From Streptomyces misionensis (GTDB lineage Bacteria > Actinomycetota > Actinomycetes > Streptomycetales > Streptomycetaceae), in contig NZ_FNTD01000004.1 of assembly GCF_900104815.1 (NCBI RefSeq), positions 5,596,501-5,660,500 of the forward strand: DNA of 64,000 nt. Reading direction: 5' to 3'. How positions within the stretch are numbered: position 1 is the first letter of the stretch; each line of letters opens with the position of its first letter. Positions 47,370-56,405 of this stretch are shown piece after piece. Position numbers and translations under genes: made by a program. Under the pieces are notes generated by a model. It made no database searches. It was given only the letters and a program-made list of their open reading frames with translations, and had not been told where the DNA came from.

Positions 47370-48992
47370 ATGGCGTTCGCCCGTACCTGCTCCGTCGCCC
47401 TGGTCGGCGTCGAGGGCGTGGTCGTGGAGGTCCAGGCCGACCTCGAACCGGGCGTGGCCGCGTTCACCCTGGTCGGCCTGCCCGACAAGAGCCTGACCGA
47501 GAGCCGGGACCGGGTCAGGGCGGCGGTGGTGAACTCGGGCGCCGAGTGGCCGCAGAAGAAACTCACCGTCGGCCTCAGCCCCGCCTCGGTGCCGAAGGCC
47601 GGCTCCGGTTTCGACCTGGCGGTGGCCTGCGCGGTGCTCGGGGCCGCCGAGCGGATCGACCCCCGGGTCCTCGCCGACATCGTCATGATCGGCGAGCTGG
47701 GCCTGGACGGCCGGGTGCGCCCGGTGCGCGGCATCCTGCCCGCCGTGCTGGCCGCCGCCGACGCCGGGTACGAGCAGGTGGTCGTGCCGGAGTGCGCCGC
47801 CGCGGAGGCCGTGCTGGTCCCCGGGGTGTCGGTGCTCGGCGTGCGCAGCCTGCGCCAACTCATCGCGGTGCTCGCCGAGGAACCCGTCCCCGAGGAGCCC
47901 GACGAGCCGGGCCGTCCCGACCCGCTGCTGGCCGGGCTGCGGGTACCGGGCACCGGCGCCGCCACCGGCATGCACAGCCTCGGCGCCGCCCAGCACGAAG
48001 GCGAGCACGACCTGGCCGACGTGGTCGGCCAGACCTCGGCCCGCACGGCCGTGGAGGTCGCCGCCGCGGGCGGGCACCACCTGTTCCTGGAGGGGCCGCC
48101 GGGCGCGGGCAAGACGATGCTCGCCGAACGGCTGCCCGCCGTCCTGCCGGGGCTCACCCGGGAGGAGTCCCTGGAGGTCACGGCGGTGCACTCGGTGGCC
48201 GGGCTGCTGCCACCGGGCAAACCGCTCATCGACGTCGCCCCCTACTGCGCCCCGCACCACTCGGCGACGATGCAGTCACTCGTGGGCGGCGGCCCCGGCG
48301 TCGCCCGCCCGGGCGCGGTCTCCCTCGCCCATCGTGGCGTTCTCTTCCTGGACGAGGCACCCGAGTTCCGCAGCCAGACCCTGGACGCGCTGCGGCAGCC
48401 GCTGGAGTCCGGGCACGTGGTGATCGCGCGCAGCGCGGGCGTGGTCCGCTTTCCGGCGCGCTTCCTGATGGTGCTGGCCGCCAATCCCTGCCCCTGCGGC
48501 CGTTTCTCGCAGCGCGACGCCCTGTGCGAGTGCCCGCCCTCGGCGATCCGCCGCTACCAGGCCCGGCTCTCCGGACCGCTGCTCGACCGGGTGGACCTGC
48601 GCGTCGAGGTCGATCCGGTCACCCGGGCCCAGCTGACCGCGCCGGGCGCCCGCGGCGAGTCCACGGCGACCGTCGCCGACCGGGTGCGGCAGGCCCGGGA
48701 GCGGGCCGCCGCCCGCCTCGCCGGCACGCCCTGGCGCACCAACGGCGAGGTGCCCGGCAGGGAGCTGCGCGGACGCTTCCAGGCCGCCGCCGGCGCGATG
48801 GACGAGGCGGAGCGCAGCCTGGAGCGGGGCGTGCTCACCGCCCGCGGCATCGACCGGGTGCTGCGCGTCGCCTGGACGGTGGCCGACCTCGTCGGACACG
48901 ACCGCCCGGACGCGGCGGACGTCGCCCTCGCCCTGCATCTGCGCACCGGCGTCCCCCGAGGGGTCCCGATGGCCATCGGGGCACTGACATGA
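47370..48992 (+). CDS. YifB/ComM-family Mg-chelatase-like AAA ATPase
   Basis: 540 residues. The N-terminal domain begins FARTCSVALVGVEGVVVEVQ; the AAA+ core has Walker A GPPGAGKTM and VLFLDEAPEFR as Walker B, then NPCPCGRFSQRDALCECPPS and a C-terminal Mg-chelatase subunit domain. In Haemophilus and Vibrio ComM is a hexameric helicase for branch migration in natural transformation. It is followed by dprA with overlap, keeping two DNA-uptake or recombination proteins together. It starts the base after the YraN stop. Confidence 0.93.
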   Translation: MAFARTCSVALVGVEGVVVEVQADLEPGVAAFTLVGLPDKSLTESRDRVRAAVVNSGAEWPQKKLTVGLSPASVPKAGSGFDLAVACAVLGAAERIDPRVLADIVMIGELGLDGRVRPVRGILPAVLAAADAGYEQVVVPECAAAEAVLVPGVSVLGVRSLRQLIAVLAEEPVPEEPDEPGRPDPLLAGLRVPGTGAATGMHSLGAAQHEGEHDLADVVGQTSARTAVEVAAAGGHHLFLEGPPGAGKTMLAERLPAVLPGLTREESLEVTAVHSVAGLLPPGKPLIDVAPYCAPHHSATMQSLVGGGPGVARPGAVSLAHRGVLFLDEAPEFRSQTLDALRQPLESGHVVIARSAGVVRFPARFLMVLAANPCPCGRFSQRDALCECPPSAIRRYQARLSGPLLDRVDLRVEVDPVTRAQLTAPGARGESTATVADRVRQARERAAARLAGTPWRTNGEVPGRELRGRFQAAAGAMDEAERSLERGVLTARGIDRVLRVAWTVADLVGHDRPDAADVALALHLRTGVPRGVPMAIGALT

Positions 48993-50164
48993 ACGGCGCC
49001 GACCAGGCCCGGGCCCGGGAGCCGGACGAGGACAGGCTCGGGAGGGTGTTCCTCGCGCGGGTGATCGAGCCGGGGGACGAGGCCGGCGGGCGGTGGGTAC
49101 GCGAGCTGGGGGTGGGGGAGGTGGTGCGGCGGCTCAGGGAAGGCGGCGCGGCGCTCCCGGGCGTCGGCGCGGTGCGGTGGGCCGGGCTGGTGGCGCGGGC
49201 CGGCCGGGCCGAGCCGGAGCGCGATCTCGCGGCGGCCCGGGCGGCGGGCGCGCGCTTCGTGGCGCCGGGAGACCCGGAGTGGCCCGGGCAACTGGACGAC
49301 CTCGCCGACGCCCGGCCCCTCGGGCTCTGGGTCCGCGGCCGGCCCAGCCTGCGCATATGGGCGCTGCGATCGGTCGCCGTGGTCGGCGCCCGGGCCTGCA
49401 CCGCGTACGGCACGCATGTCGCCGCCACCCTCGCCGCCGGTCTCGCCGAACGCGGCTGGGTCGTCGTCTCCGGCGGTGCCTACGGCATCGACGCCGCCGC
49501 CCACCGCGGCGCCCTCGCATCAGGCGGTGCCACCATCGCCGTCCTGGCCAGCGGCGTCGACCGGCCCTACCCCCGCGGCCACACCGCCCTGATCGAGCGG
49601 ATCGCGGCGCAGGGCCTGGTCGTCGGCGAGCTGCCCCCGGGCGACCATCCGACCCCCAGCCGGTTCATCCTGCGCAACCGGGTGATCGCCGCCCTGACCA
49701 GGGGCACCGTCGTGGTGGAGGCCGCCTGCCGCAGCGGCTCCCTGGCCACCGCGCGCGCCGCCCAGCGCCTGGGCCGCCACACCATGGGCGTCCCGGGCCC
49801 GGTCACCAGCGCACTCTCCGCCGGGGTGCACGAACTGCTGCGTGGCGAGGCCGCCCTGGTCACCGACGCCGCCGAGGTGACCGAGCTCGTGGGCGACATG
49901 GGTGACCTGGCCCCGCCGCGCACCGGCCCGGTGCTGCCCCGCGACCTGCTGGCACCGGCCACCCGGACCGTCCTCGCCGCCCTGCCCGGGGACCGCGCGG
50001 CCCCCGCCGGGGAGATCGCCCTGGGCGCCGGCACCACGCCGGACGAGGCGATCGCCAGACTGTACGAACTCCGAGCACTTGGATACGTCGAACGACACGG
50101 CGATGGCTGGAAGTTGACACGCCAGGCGATGATCTCGGCCCGCGCGGGTCGCCCCCCATGCTGA
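48989..50164 (+). CDS. dprA: DNA-processing protein DprA
   Basis: 391 residues. The Rossmann core begins SVAVVGARACTAYGTHVAAT, then VSGGAYGIDAAAHRGAL, TIAVLASGVDRPYPRGHTAL and PSRFILRNRVIAALTRGTVV, all DprA/Smf motifs. A C-terminal winged helix (DEAIARLYELRALGYVERHG) ends the protein. DprA loads RecA on incoming single-stranded DNA. The start overlaps the YifB stop (ATGA). Confidence 0.95.
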   Translation: MNGADQARAREPDEDRLGRVFLARVIEPGDEAGGRWVRELGVGEVVRRLREGGAALPGVGAVRWAGLVARAGRAEPERDLAAARAAGARFVAPGDPEWPGQLDDLADARPLGLWVRGRPSLRIWALRSVAVVGARACTAYGTHVAATLAAGLAERGWVVVSGGAYGIDAAAHRGALASGGATIAVLASGVDRPYPRGHTALIERIAAQGLVVGELPPGDHPTPSRFILRNRVIAALTRGTVVVEAACRSGSLATARAAQRLGRHTMGVPGPVTSALSAGVHELLRGEAALVTDAAEVTELVGDMGDLAPPRTGPVLPRDLLAPATRTVLAALPGDRAAPAGEIALGAGTTPDEAIARLYELRALGYVERHGDGWKLTRQAMISARAGRPPC

Positions 50165-50485
50165 CCGAGCGTGTTCGGCCGTCCGGGGGAACACCCGACA
50201 CCCTTGGGCTTTCCCGGAGTTGATGCCCGTCGGCCATCACACAGAGCGAGCTGCGGAGCGTGGTGGCGAGGTGATCGCCGGGACCGCGCGCAGGGGTGGT
50301 GCCTCGCCGTTCGCACACCGCGACTCCCCAGTCACGCTACGCTCACGAAAACGCCTCCACAGACCGCACCAACTCGACATCAGACCGACAGCTCACCCAG
50401 CCGGCCCCTCCGGGTCACGACCCCCCACCCACGCACAGTCACGGCACTTCACGGCACTTCACGGCAGAACGGCACAAGGCGACGA
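50165..50485 (+). promoter_or_regulatory. whiG upstream region
   Basis: 321 bases without a gene between dprA and whiG. It should hold the whiG promoter; no clear -35/-10 pair was seen. Three near-identical decamers sit at its end (separate entry). TCACGCTACGCTCAC near 50333-50347 resembles a loose BldD half-site but does not fit the full palindrome. Confidence 0.45.
50441..50470 (+). repeat. Decamer tandem repeat before whiG
   Basis: ACGGCACTTC occurs exactly twice (50441-50450, 50451-50460), followed by ACGGCAGAAC at 50461-50470. Period 10, one helical turn, ending 15 bases before the whiG ATG. Confidence 0.7.
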
Positions 50486-51328
50486 ATGCCCCAGCACACC
50501 TCCGGGTCCGACCGGGCGGCGATCCCCCCAGCCGCCCGCGACGGTGGCAGCGTGCGGCCGCCCGCTCCCTCGACGCTCGACGAGCTGTGGCGGTCGTACA
50601 AGGCGACGGGGGACGACCGGCTGCGGGAGCAGCTGATCCTGCACTACTCGCCGCTCGTGAAATACGTGGCGGGCCGGGTGAGCGTCGGCCTGCCGCCCAA
50701 CGTCGAGCAGGCGGACTTCGTCTCCTCCGGGGTGTTCGGGCTGATCGACGCGATCGAGAAGTTCGACATCGACCGGGAGATCAAGTTCGAGACGTACGCG
50801 ATCACCCGGATCCGCGGCGCCATGATCGACGAGCTGCGGGCGCTGGACTGGATCCCGCGCTCGGTGCGGCAGAAGGCGCGCAACGTGGAGCGCGCCTACG
50901 CCACCCTGGAGGCCCGGCTGCGGCGCACCCCCACGGAGAGCGAGGTGGCCGCCGAGCTGGGCATGGAGATCGACGAACTGCACGCCGTCTTCAGTCAGTT
51001 GTCGCTCGCCAACGTCGTCGCCCTGGAGGAGTTGCTGCACGTCGGCGCCGAGGGCGGGGACCGGCTCAGCCTCATGGACACGCTGGAGGACACCGCCGCG
51101 GACAACCCCGTGGAGGTGGCCGAGGACCGGGAGCTGCGGCGGTTCCTCGCGCGCGCCATCAACACGCTGCCCGAGCGGGAGAAGACCGTCGTCACGCTCT
51201 ACTACTACGAGGGCCTCACCCTCGCCGAGATCGGCAATGTGCTCGGCGTCACCGAGAGCCGGGTCAGCCAGATCCACACCAAGTCGGTGCTCCAGTTGCG
51301 GGCCAAGCTGGCCGGCTTCGGGCGCTGA
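50486..51328 (+). CDS. whiG: RNA polymerase sigma factor WhiG
   Basis: 280 residues, same length as S. coelicolor WhiG, a FliA-type sigma that commits aerial hyphae to sporulation. Region 2 shows [20 protein letters not shown] and [20 protein letters not shown]; region 3 RKNVE-like [17 protein letters not shown]; region 4 [24 protein letters not shown] recognition ([19 protein letters not shown] then [19 protein letters not shown]). It is held by the anti-sigma RsiG with c-di-GMP in Streptomyces, per literature. ATG 50486 follows GACGA; no strong Shine-Dalgarno. Confidence 0.96.
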   Translation: MPQHTSGSDRAAIPPAARDGGSVRPPAPSTLDELWRSYKATGDDRLREQLILHYSPLVKYVAGRVSVGLPPNVEQADFVSSGVFGLIDAIEKFDIDREIKFETYAITRIRGAMIDELRALDWIPRSVRQKARNVERAYATLEARLRRTPTESEVAAELGMEIDELHAVFSQLSLANVVALEELLHVGAEGGDRLSLMDTLEDTAADNPVEVAEDRELRRFLARAINTLPEREKTVVTLYYYEGLTLAEIGNVLGVTESRVSQIHTKSVLQLRAKLAGFGR

Positions 51329-51354
51329 CCGGGTCCCGTCCGTGCGGGGCGTCC

Positions 51355-51360
51355 TAAAGT
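51355..51360 (+). promoter_or_regulatory. -10 element of tetR gene (leaderless)
   Basis: TAAAGT is seven bases before the GTG at 51368, exact leaderless spacing, and no Shine-Dalgarno exists. Confidence 0.55.
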
Positions 51361-51367
51361 GGTCGAC

Positions 51368-51949
51368 GTGCCAAGGATTCGAGCGGCCTCCGTGGCCGAG
51401 CACCGGTCGATGCAGCGAGCCGCCCTGCTGGACGCGGCTCGTTCCCTGTTGTCCGAGGGCGGGACGGAGGCGCTGACCTTCCCCGCGCTGGCCGAGCGGA
51501 CGGGGCTCGCGCGTTCCTCCGTGTACGAGTACTTCCGGTCCCGGGCCGCCGTGGTCGAGGAGCTGTGCGAGGCCGACTTCCCGCTGTGGGCGGCGGAGGT
51601 GGCCGCGGCCATGGAGCTGGCCGGGACGCCCGAGGGCAAGGTCGAGGCGTACGTCCGCCGGCAGCTGGCCCTGGTCGGGGACCGGCGGCACCGGGCGGTC
51701 GTGGCGATCTCCGCGAGCGAGCTGGACGCCGGGGCGCGGGAGAAGATCCGGGCGGCGCACGGGGAACTCGTCGCGATGATCGTCGAGGCGCTGGGGGAGC
51801 TGGGCCACGCGCAGCCGCGGCTGGCGGCGATGCTGGTGCAGGGCGTCGTGGACGCGGCGGTACGGCGCATCGAGCTGGGCGCGGCCGAGGACGCGGCGGC
51901 CGTGACGGACGCGGCGGTGGCGATGGTGCTCCGGGGCGTACGCGGCTGA
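51368..51949 (+). CDS. TetR-family transcriptional regulator
   Basis: 193 residues. The DNA-binding domain is RAALLDAARSLLSEGGTEAL, then FPALAERTGLARSSVYEYFR with the classic TetR recognition helix. The rest is a helical ligand domain. It sits 39 bases after whiG and is conserved there, but nothing shows a link to sporulation. GTG 51368 is preferred because of the leaderless -10; GTG 51359 would add three residues and overlap the -10. Confidence 0.9.
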   Translation: MPRIRAASVAEHRSMQRAALLDAARSLLSEGGTEALTFPALAERTGLARSSVYEYFRSRAAVVEELCEADFPLWAAEVAAAMELAGTPEGKVEAYVRRQLALVGDRRHRAVVAISASELDAGAREKIRAAHGELVAMIVEALGELGHAQPRLAAMLVQGVVDAAVRRIELGAAEDAAAVTDAAVAMVLRGVRG

Positions 51950-51961
51950 GGCCGCCCCGGG

Positions 51962-52525
51962 TCAGGCGGTGAGGACCGGCAGCAGTCTCGACGGCCCCCG
52001 CCCCAGCAGCCACGGCGGAAGCAGCGACAAGGGGTTCAGATAGGTCCCGCCCCTGAGCAGACCCCAGTGGACGCAGGCCGGCGCGCCGCAGTGCGACCCC
52101 GTCGCCTCCACCGTCCCGATCACCTCGCCCGCCGCCACCTCGTCCCCCGCGCGCACCGACGGGGCCACCGGCTCGTACGTGGTGCGCAGGTCCGTCCCCG
52201 CCAGTTCCACCGCCACCACCCCCCGTCCGGCCACCCGCCCCGCGAAGGACACCCGGCCGGGTGCCACCGAGCGCACCGGGGAGCCGGCGCCGGCCGCGAG
52301 ATCCACGCCCCGGTGGCCGGGGCCGTACGGCGTCGCAGGGGGCTGCCAGCCGCGCAGGACCAGGGGGCGCGACCCCACCGGCCACAGGCGCGCGACCGCG
52401 GGCACGTCCGCCGGCGGGGCCGGGACGGCCGGGGGCTGCGCCCGGGCCGAAGGGGCCGGGGCGAGCAGTACGGACACCATGATCAGGGCGGGCCACAACG
52501 CCACGCGGGCCAGAACTCGTCGCAT
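51962..52525 (-). CDS. Secreted M23-like (LysM-free) peptidase-fold protein
   Basis: 187 residues. A signal peptide is clear: [20 protein letters not shown] to APSARAQPP with an A-x-A site. The mature part has [20 protein letters not shown] and [17 protein letters not shown], the LytM/M23 fold with H and D of the HxxxD motif and the H-x-G motif (CVHWG). M23 proteins cut peptidoglycan cross-links or are inactive activators. GGTGGGGGC precedes the ATG. It is convergent with tetR by 12 bases and divergent from rpsB. Confidence 0.85.
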   Translation of the reverse strand: MRRVLARVALWPALIMVSVLLAPAPSARAQPPAVPAPPADVPAVARLWPVGSRPLVLRGWQPPATPYGPGHRGVDLAAGAGSPVRSVAPGRVSFAGRVAGRGVVAVELAGTDLRTTYEPVAPSVRAGDEVAAGEVIGTVEATGSHCGAPACVHWGLLRGGTYLNPLSLLPPWLLGRGPSRLLPVLTA

Positions 52526-52798
52526 GCCCCCACCGTGGCGCACCCCCGCCGCCCGGGGCCGTCGCCTGTGTGCTACTCGCGGGTTGTGGACAGTGGCGTC
52601 ACCCGGTGGTCCGGCGGTCCCGTACACTTCTTCTGGCGATCCGGGTCACCGGGTCGACTTCGCACGCCCCGGTACGGCATCCGGAAACGGTTCGTACCAA
52701 GCGCCTCTCGGTCCTTCGCGGCACGGCGCGCACGGGCGTCAGGCGCGACCGCCGTCCGGCGGACGCGGCACAACCGAGAAACTCAAGGAGATACGGCC

Positions 52799-53704
52799 AT
52801 GGCCGTCGTCACGATGCGGGAGCTGCTGGAGAGCGGCGTCCACTTCGGTCACCAGACCCGTCGCTGGAACCCGAAGATGAAGCGCTTCATCTTCACCGAG
52901 CGCAACGGCATCTACATCATCGACCTGCTCCAGTCGCTGTCGTACATCGACCGCGCCTACGAGTTCGTCAAGGAGACCGTCGCCCACGGCGGCACGGTCA
53001 TGTTCGTCGGCACGAAGAAGCAGGCGCAGGAGGCCATCGCCGAGCAGGCCACCCGCGTCGGCATGCCCTACGTCAACCAGCGCTGGCTGGGCGGCATGCT
53101 CACCAACTTCTCGACCGTCTACAAGCGTCTGCAGCGCCTCAAGGAGCTGGAGCAGATCGACTTCGAGGACGTCGCGGCCTCCGGTCTGACCAAGAAGGAG
53201 CTGCTGGTCCTCTCCCGCGAGAAGGCCAAGCTGGAGAAGACCCTCGGCGGTATCCGCGAGATGCAGAAGGTGCCGAGCGCCGTCTGGATCGTGGACACCA
53301 AGAAGGAGCACATCGCCGTCGGCGAGGCCCGGAAGCTGAACATCCCGGTCGTCGCGATCCTCGACACCAACTGCGACCCCGACGAGGTCGACTACAAGAT
53401 CCCGGGCAACGACGACGCGATCCGCTCCGTCACCCTGCTCACCCGTGTGATCGCCGACGCCGTCGCCGAGGGCCTCATCGCCCGCTCCGGCGTGGCCGCC
53501 GGTGACAAGGGCGAGAAGGCCGCGGGCGAGCCGCTCGCCGAGTGGGAGCGCGACCTGCTCGAGGGTGAGAAGAAGGACGAGGCCCCCGCCGCCGAGGCCC
53601 CCGCCGCCGAGGCCCCCGCTGCCGAGGCCCCCGCCGCCGAGGCGCCGGCCGCCGAGGCCGCTCCGGCCGAGGGCGAGAAGGCCGGCGAGGCCGAGCAGGC
53701 CTGA
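52799..53704 (+). CDS. rpsB: 30S ribosomal protein S2
   Basis: 301 residues. [40 protein letters not shown] and [20 protein letters not shown] are the S2 core. The C terminus adds about 50 residues with APAAE repeats, longer than the E. coli protein (241). AAGGAG lies upstream of the ATG. The 273-base gap upstream, shared with the M23 gene, should hold the promoter; a TACACT hexamer at 52623-52628 is a possible -10. A hairpin separates it from tsf. Confidence 0.97.
   Translation: MAVVTMRELLESGVHFGHQTRRWNPKMKRFIFTERNGIYIIDLLQSLSYIDRAYEFVKETVAHGGTVMFVGTKKQAQEAIAEQATRVGMPYVNQRWLGGMLTNFSTVYKRLQRLKELEQIDFEDVAASGLTKKELLVLSREKAKLEKTLGGIREMQKVPSAVWIVDTKKEHIAVGEARKLNIPVVAILDTNCDPDEVDYKIPGNDDAIRSVTLLTRVIADAVAEGLIARSGVAAGDKGEKAAGEPLAEWERDLLEGEKKDEAPAAEAPAAEAPAAEAPAAEAPAAEAAPAEGEKAGEAEQA
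53582..53656 (+). repeat. Five 15-base repeats in rpsB 3' end
   Basis: Five tandem copies close to GCCCCCGCCGCCGAG encode A-P-A-A-E units in the S2 tail. Copy number could vary between strains by slippage. Confidence 0.85.
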
Positions 53705-53723
53705 CCTGCCGCGTCAGCGTTCG

Positions 53724-53760
53724 ACAGTGGGGGCGGTGCCATCAAGTCCGCCCCCGCTGT
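53724..53760 (+). terminator. Hairpin between rpsB and tsf
   Basis: 13-base arms ACAGTGGGGGCGG and CCGCCCCCGCTGT with one mismatch, loop 11. It lies 19 bases after rpsB; as tsf is normally cotranscribed with rpsB, it may be a partial terminator lowering tsf expression. Confidence 0.65.
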
Positions 53761-53863
53761 TCACCCGTAGGTCGATACGACGTACGCGGTCCGCGGGCAC
53801 ATGTGGAACGCACTCCGTACCGACCTGAAGATCTCCCAGACTTCGAGAAAGACTCACAGACTC

Positions 53864-54700
53864 ATGGCGAACTACACCGCCGCCGACGTCAAGAAGCTCC
53901 GTGAGCTCACCGGCGCCGGCATGATGGACTGCAAGAAGGCGCTGGACGAGGCCGAGGGCAACGTCGACAAGGCCGTCGAGGCGCTGCGCATCAAGGGCCA
54001 GAAGGGCGTCGCCAAGCGCGAGGGCCGCTCCGCCGAGAACGGCGCCGTGGTCTCCATCATCGCCGACGACAACTCCTCCGGTGTCCTGGTCGAGCTGAAG
54101 TGCGAGACGGACTTCGTCGCCAAGGGCGAGAAGTTCCAGGCCGTGGCCAAGGCCATCGCCGAGCACGTCGCCAAGACCTCCCCGGCCGACCTGGAGGCCC
54201 TGCTCGCCTCCGAGATCGAGGCCGGCAAGACCGTCCAGGCGTTCGTGGACGAGGCCAACGCCAACCTCGGCGAGAAGATCGTCCTGGACCGCTTCGCGCA
54301 GTTCTCCGACGGCTACGTCACCGCCTACATGCACCGCACCATGCCCGACCTGCCCCCGCAGATCGGTGTCCTGGTCGAGCTCGACAAGCCGAACGCCGAG
54401 ATCGCCAAGGGCGTCGCGCAGCACATCGCCGCGTTCGCCCCGAAGTACCTCTCCAAGGAGGACGTCCCGGCCGAGGTCGTCGAGTCCGAGCGTCGCATCG
54501 CCGAGGAGACGACCCGCGCCGAGGGCAAGCCCGAGGCCGCCCTGCCGAAGATCGTCGAGGGTCGCCTCAACGGCTTCTTCAAGGACGCCACGCTGCTCGG
54601 CCAGCCGTACGCGCTGGACAACAAGAAGTCGGTCCAGAAGGTGCTGGAAGAGGCCGGTGTCACCCTGAAGCGCTTCACGCGCATCAAGGTCGGCATCTGA
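53864..54700 (+). CDS. tsf: Translation elongation factor Ts
   Basis: 278 residues. [20 protein letters not shown] and [20 protein letters not shown] are the N-terminal EF-Ts motif; [20 protein letters not shown] holds the TDF exchange motif. It recycles EF-Tu GDP to GTP. The frame is open to 53801 but the N terminus fixes ATG 53864. A long hairpin with a mini-ORF follows before pyrH. Confidence 0.97.
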   Translation: MANYTAADVKKLRELTGAGMMDCKKALDEAEGNVDKAVEALRIKGQKGVAKREGRSAENGAVVSIIADDNSSGVLVELKCETDFVAKGEKFQAVAKAIAEHVAKTSPADLEALLASEIEAGKTVQAFVDEANANLGEKIVLDRFAQFSDGYVTAYMHRTMPDLPPQIGVLVELDKPNAEIAKGVAQHIAAFAPKYLSKEDVPAEVVESERRIAEETTRAEGKPEAALPKIVEGRLNGFFKDATLLGQPYALDNKKSVQKVLEEAGVTLKRFTRIKVGI

Positions 54701-54815
54701 GTCCGTACCGCGATCGGCGCGCGACCCGCGGAGAAATCCCGATAGGGTCGACAGCAGCCGCCCGCGCACACCGCCACACCCGGGTGCGAGGCGGACGGCA
54801 GCAGATCTGACGAGG

Positions 54816-54865
54816 AGGCCATTGCCGCGTATGGGAGCGAAAAGCGACCCCATCGGCAATGGCCT
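54816..54865 (+). promoter_or_regulatory. Two-tier hairpin in the tsf-pyrH leader with possible mini-ORF
   Basis: Outer arms AGGCCATTGCCG (54816-54827) and CGGCAATGGCCT (54854-54865) are perfect; inner ATGGG (54831-54835) pairs with CCCAT (54849-54853). TCTTCG follows. A GAGGAGG lies at 54812-54818, and an ATG at 54831 opens [18 protein letters not shown], ending at 54887, so translation would unfold the stem. This may be a terminator or attenuator ahead of pyrH. Inference. Confidence 0.6.
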
Positions 54866-54904
54866 TCTTCGTATGTGCAACACGTGAAAGAGGCGGGATC
54901 TCCC

Positions 54905-55663
54905 ATGACCGACAAGGCCCAGAAGAGCGACGACGGCAAAGTACGCGGCCGATTTCTGCTGAAGCTGTCCGGAGAGGCCTTCTCCGGCGGTGGCGGCCTG
55001 GGCGTCGACCCGGACGTGGTGCACAAGATCGCCCGCGAGATCGCGGCCGTGGTGCGGGACGGGGCGCAGATCGCGGTCGTCATCGGCGGCGGCAACTTCT
55101 TCCGCGGCGCCGAACTCCAGCAGCGCGGCATGGACCGCGCCCGCTCCGACTACATGGGCATGCTCGGCACCGTGATGAACTGCCTCGCCCTCCAGGACTT
55201 CCTGGAGAAGGAGGGCATCCAGTCCCGGGTCCAGACCGCCATCACCATGGGCCAGGTCGCCGAGCCGTACATCCCGCTGCGCGCCGTGCGCCACCTGGAG
55301 AAGGGCCGCGTGGTCATCTTCGGCGCCGGTATGGGCATGCCCTACTTCTCCACCGACACCACCGCCGCCCAGCGCGCCCTGGAGATCGACGCCGAGGCGC
55401 TGCTCATGGGCAAGAACGGTGTGGACGGGGTCTACGACTCCGACCCCAAGACCAACCCCGACGCCGTCAAGTTCGACGCCCTCGGCTACGGCGAGGTCAT
55501 CACCCGGGACCTGAAGGTCGCCGACGCCACCGCCATCACGCTGTGCCGCGACAACAGGCTCCCGATCCTCGTCTTCGAGCTTCTCGCCGAGGGCAATATC
55601 GCCCGTGCCGTCAAGGGTGAGAAGATCGGCACGCTGGTGGGTGACCAGGGCAGCCGGGACTGA
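54905..55663 (+). CDS. pyrH: UMP kinase
   Basis: 252 residues of the amino-acid kinase fold. [60 protein letters not shown] and [20 protein letters not shown] are PyrH motifs. It makes UDP from UMP and is usually GTP-activated, UTP-inhibited. GAGGCGGGA precedes the ATG 54905; an upstream frame to 54875 is not needed. Nucleotide control may also act through the leader hairpin. Confidence 0.96.
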   Translation: MTDKAQKSDDGKVRGRFLLKLSGEAFSGGGGLGVDPDVVHKIAREIAAVVRDGAQIAVVIGGGNFFRGAELQQRGMDRARSDYMGMLGTVMNCLALQDFLEKEGIQSRVQTAITMGQVAEPYIPLRAVRHLEKGRVVIFGAGMGMPYFSTDTTAAQRALEIDAEALLMGKNGVDGVYDSDPKTNPDAVKFDALGYGEVITRDLKVADATAITLCRDNRLPILVFELLAEGNIARAVKGEKIGTLVGDQGSRD

Positions 55664-55847
55664 CCGGTACGCCCCCCGTCGCCCGGGTACGGCACCTGTC
55701 CGAGGGACGGACGGGACGCACCTTGGCCGGGGGATGGACAATGTCCTGCCGGTCGGGAACCGTGCAGGAAGAAGACGCGACGCAGCCGGCCGCCGAACCA
55801 CCGAGGAACCGCAGCCGGGCCTTACTCAAGACACGCAGGAGCAAGTG

Positions 55848-56405
55848 GTGATCGAAGAGACCCTCCTCGAGGCCGAGGAGAAGATGGAGAAGGCCGTCGT
55901 GGTCGCCAAGGAGGACTTCGCCGCGATCCGCACCGGCCGTGCGCACCCGGCGATGTTCAACAAGATCGTGGCCGACTACTACGGTGCCCTGACGCCGATC
56001 AACCAGCTGGCCTCGTTCTCCGTGCCGGAGCCGCGGATGGCGGTCGTCACGCCGTTCGACAAGAGCGCGCTGCGCAACATCGAGCAGGCGATCCGCGACT
56101 CCGACCTGGGCGTCAACCCCAGCAACGACGGCAACATCATCCGAGTGGTGTTCCCGGAGCTGACCGAGGAGCGCCGCCGCGAGTACATCAAGGTCGCCAA
56201 GACCAAGGGCGAGGACGCGAAGGTCTCGATCCGCTCCGTGCGCCGCAAGGCCAAGGACGCCCTCGACAAGATGGTCAAGGACAAGGAGACCGGCGAGGAC
56301 GAGGTCCGCCGTGCGGAGAAGGAGCTCGACGACCTGACGGCGAAGTACGTCGCTCAGGTGGACGAGCTGCTCAAGCACAAGGAAGCGGAGCTGCTCGAAG
56401 TCTGA
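55848..56405 (+). CDS. frr: Ribosome recycling factor
   Basis: 185 residues, identical in length to E. coli [23 protein letters not shown] opens the three-helix bundle, [20 protein letters not shown] and [20 protein letters not shown] are signatures. It splits ribosomes after termination with EF-G. GTG 55848 is chosen since AGGAG is six bases upstream; the adjacent GTG 55845 would be too close. The stop overlaps the cdsA ATG (TGATG). Confidence 0.96.
   Translation: MIEETLLEAEEKMEKAVVVAKEDFAAIRTGRAHPAMFNKIVADYYGALTPINQLASFSVPEPRMAVVTPFDKSALRNIEQAIRDSDLGVNPSNDGNIIRVVFPELTEERRREYIKVAKTKGEDAKVSIRSVRRKAKDALDKMVKDKETGEDEVRRAEKELDDLTAKYVAQVDELLKHKEAELLEV

Noticed and set aside
47007..48988. Long Arg/Pro-rich frame in front of and in frame with dprA
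   Set aside because: It overlaps the YraN and YifB genes in another frame. DprA starts at the ATGA overlap at 48989.
50333..50347. Possible BldD site upstream of whiG
   Set aside because: Only the left half TCACGC fits the consensus; the right half has mismatches. Not listed as a site despite BldD control of whiG in the literature.
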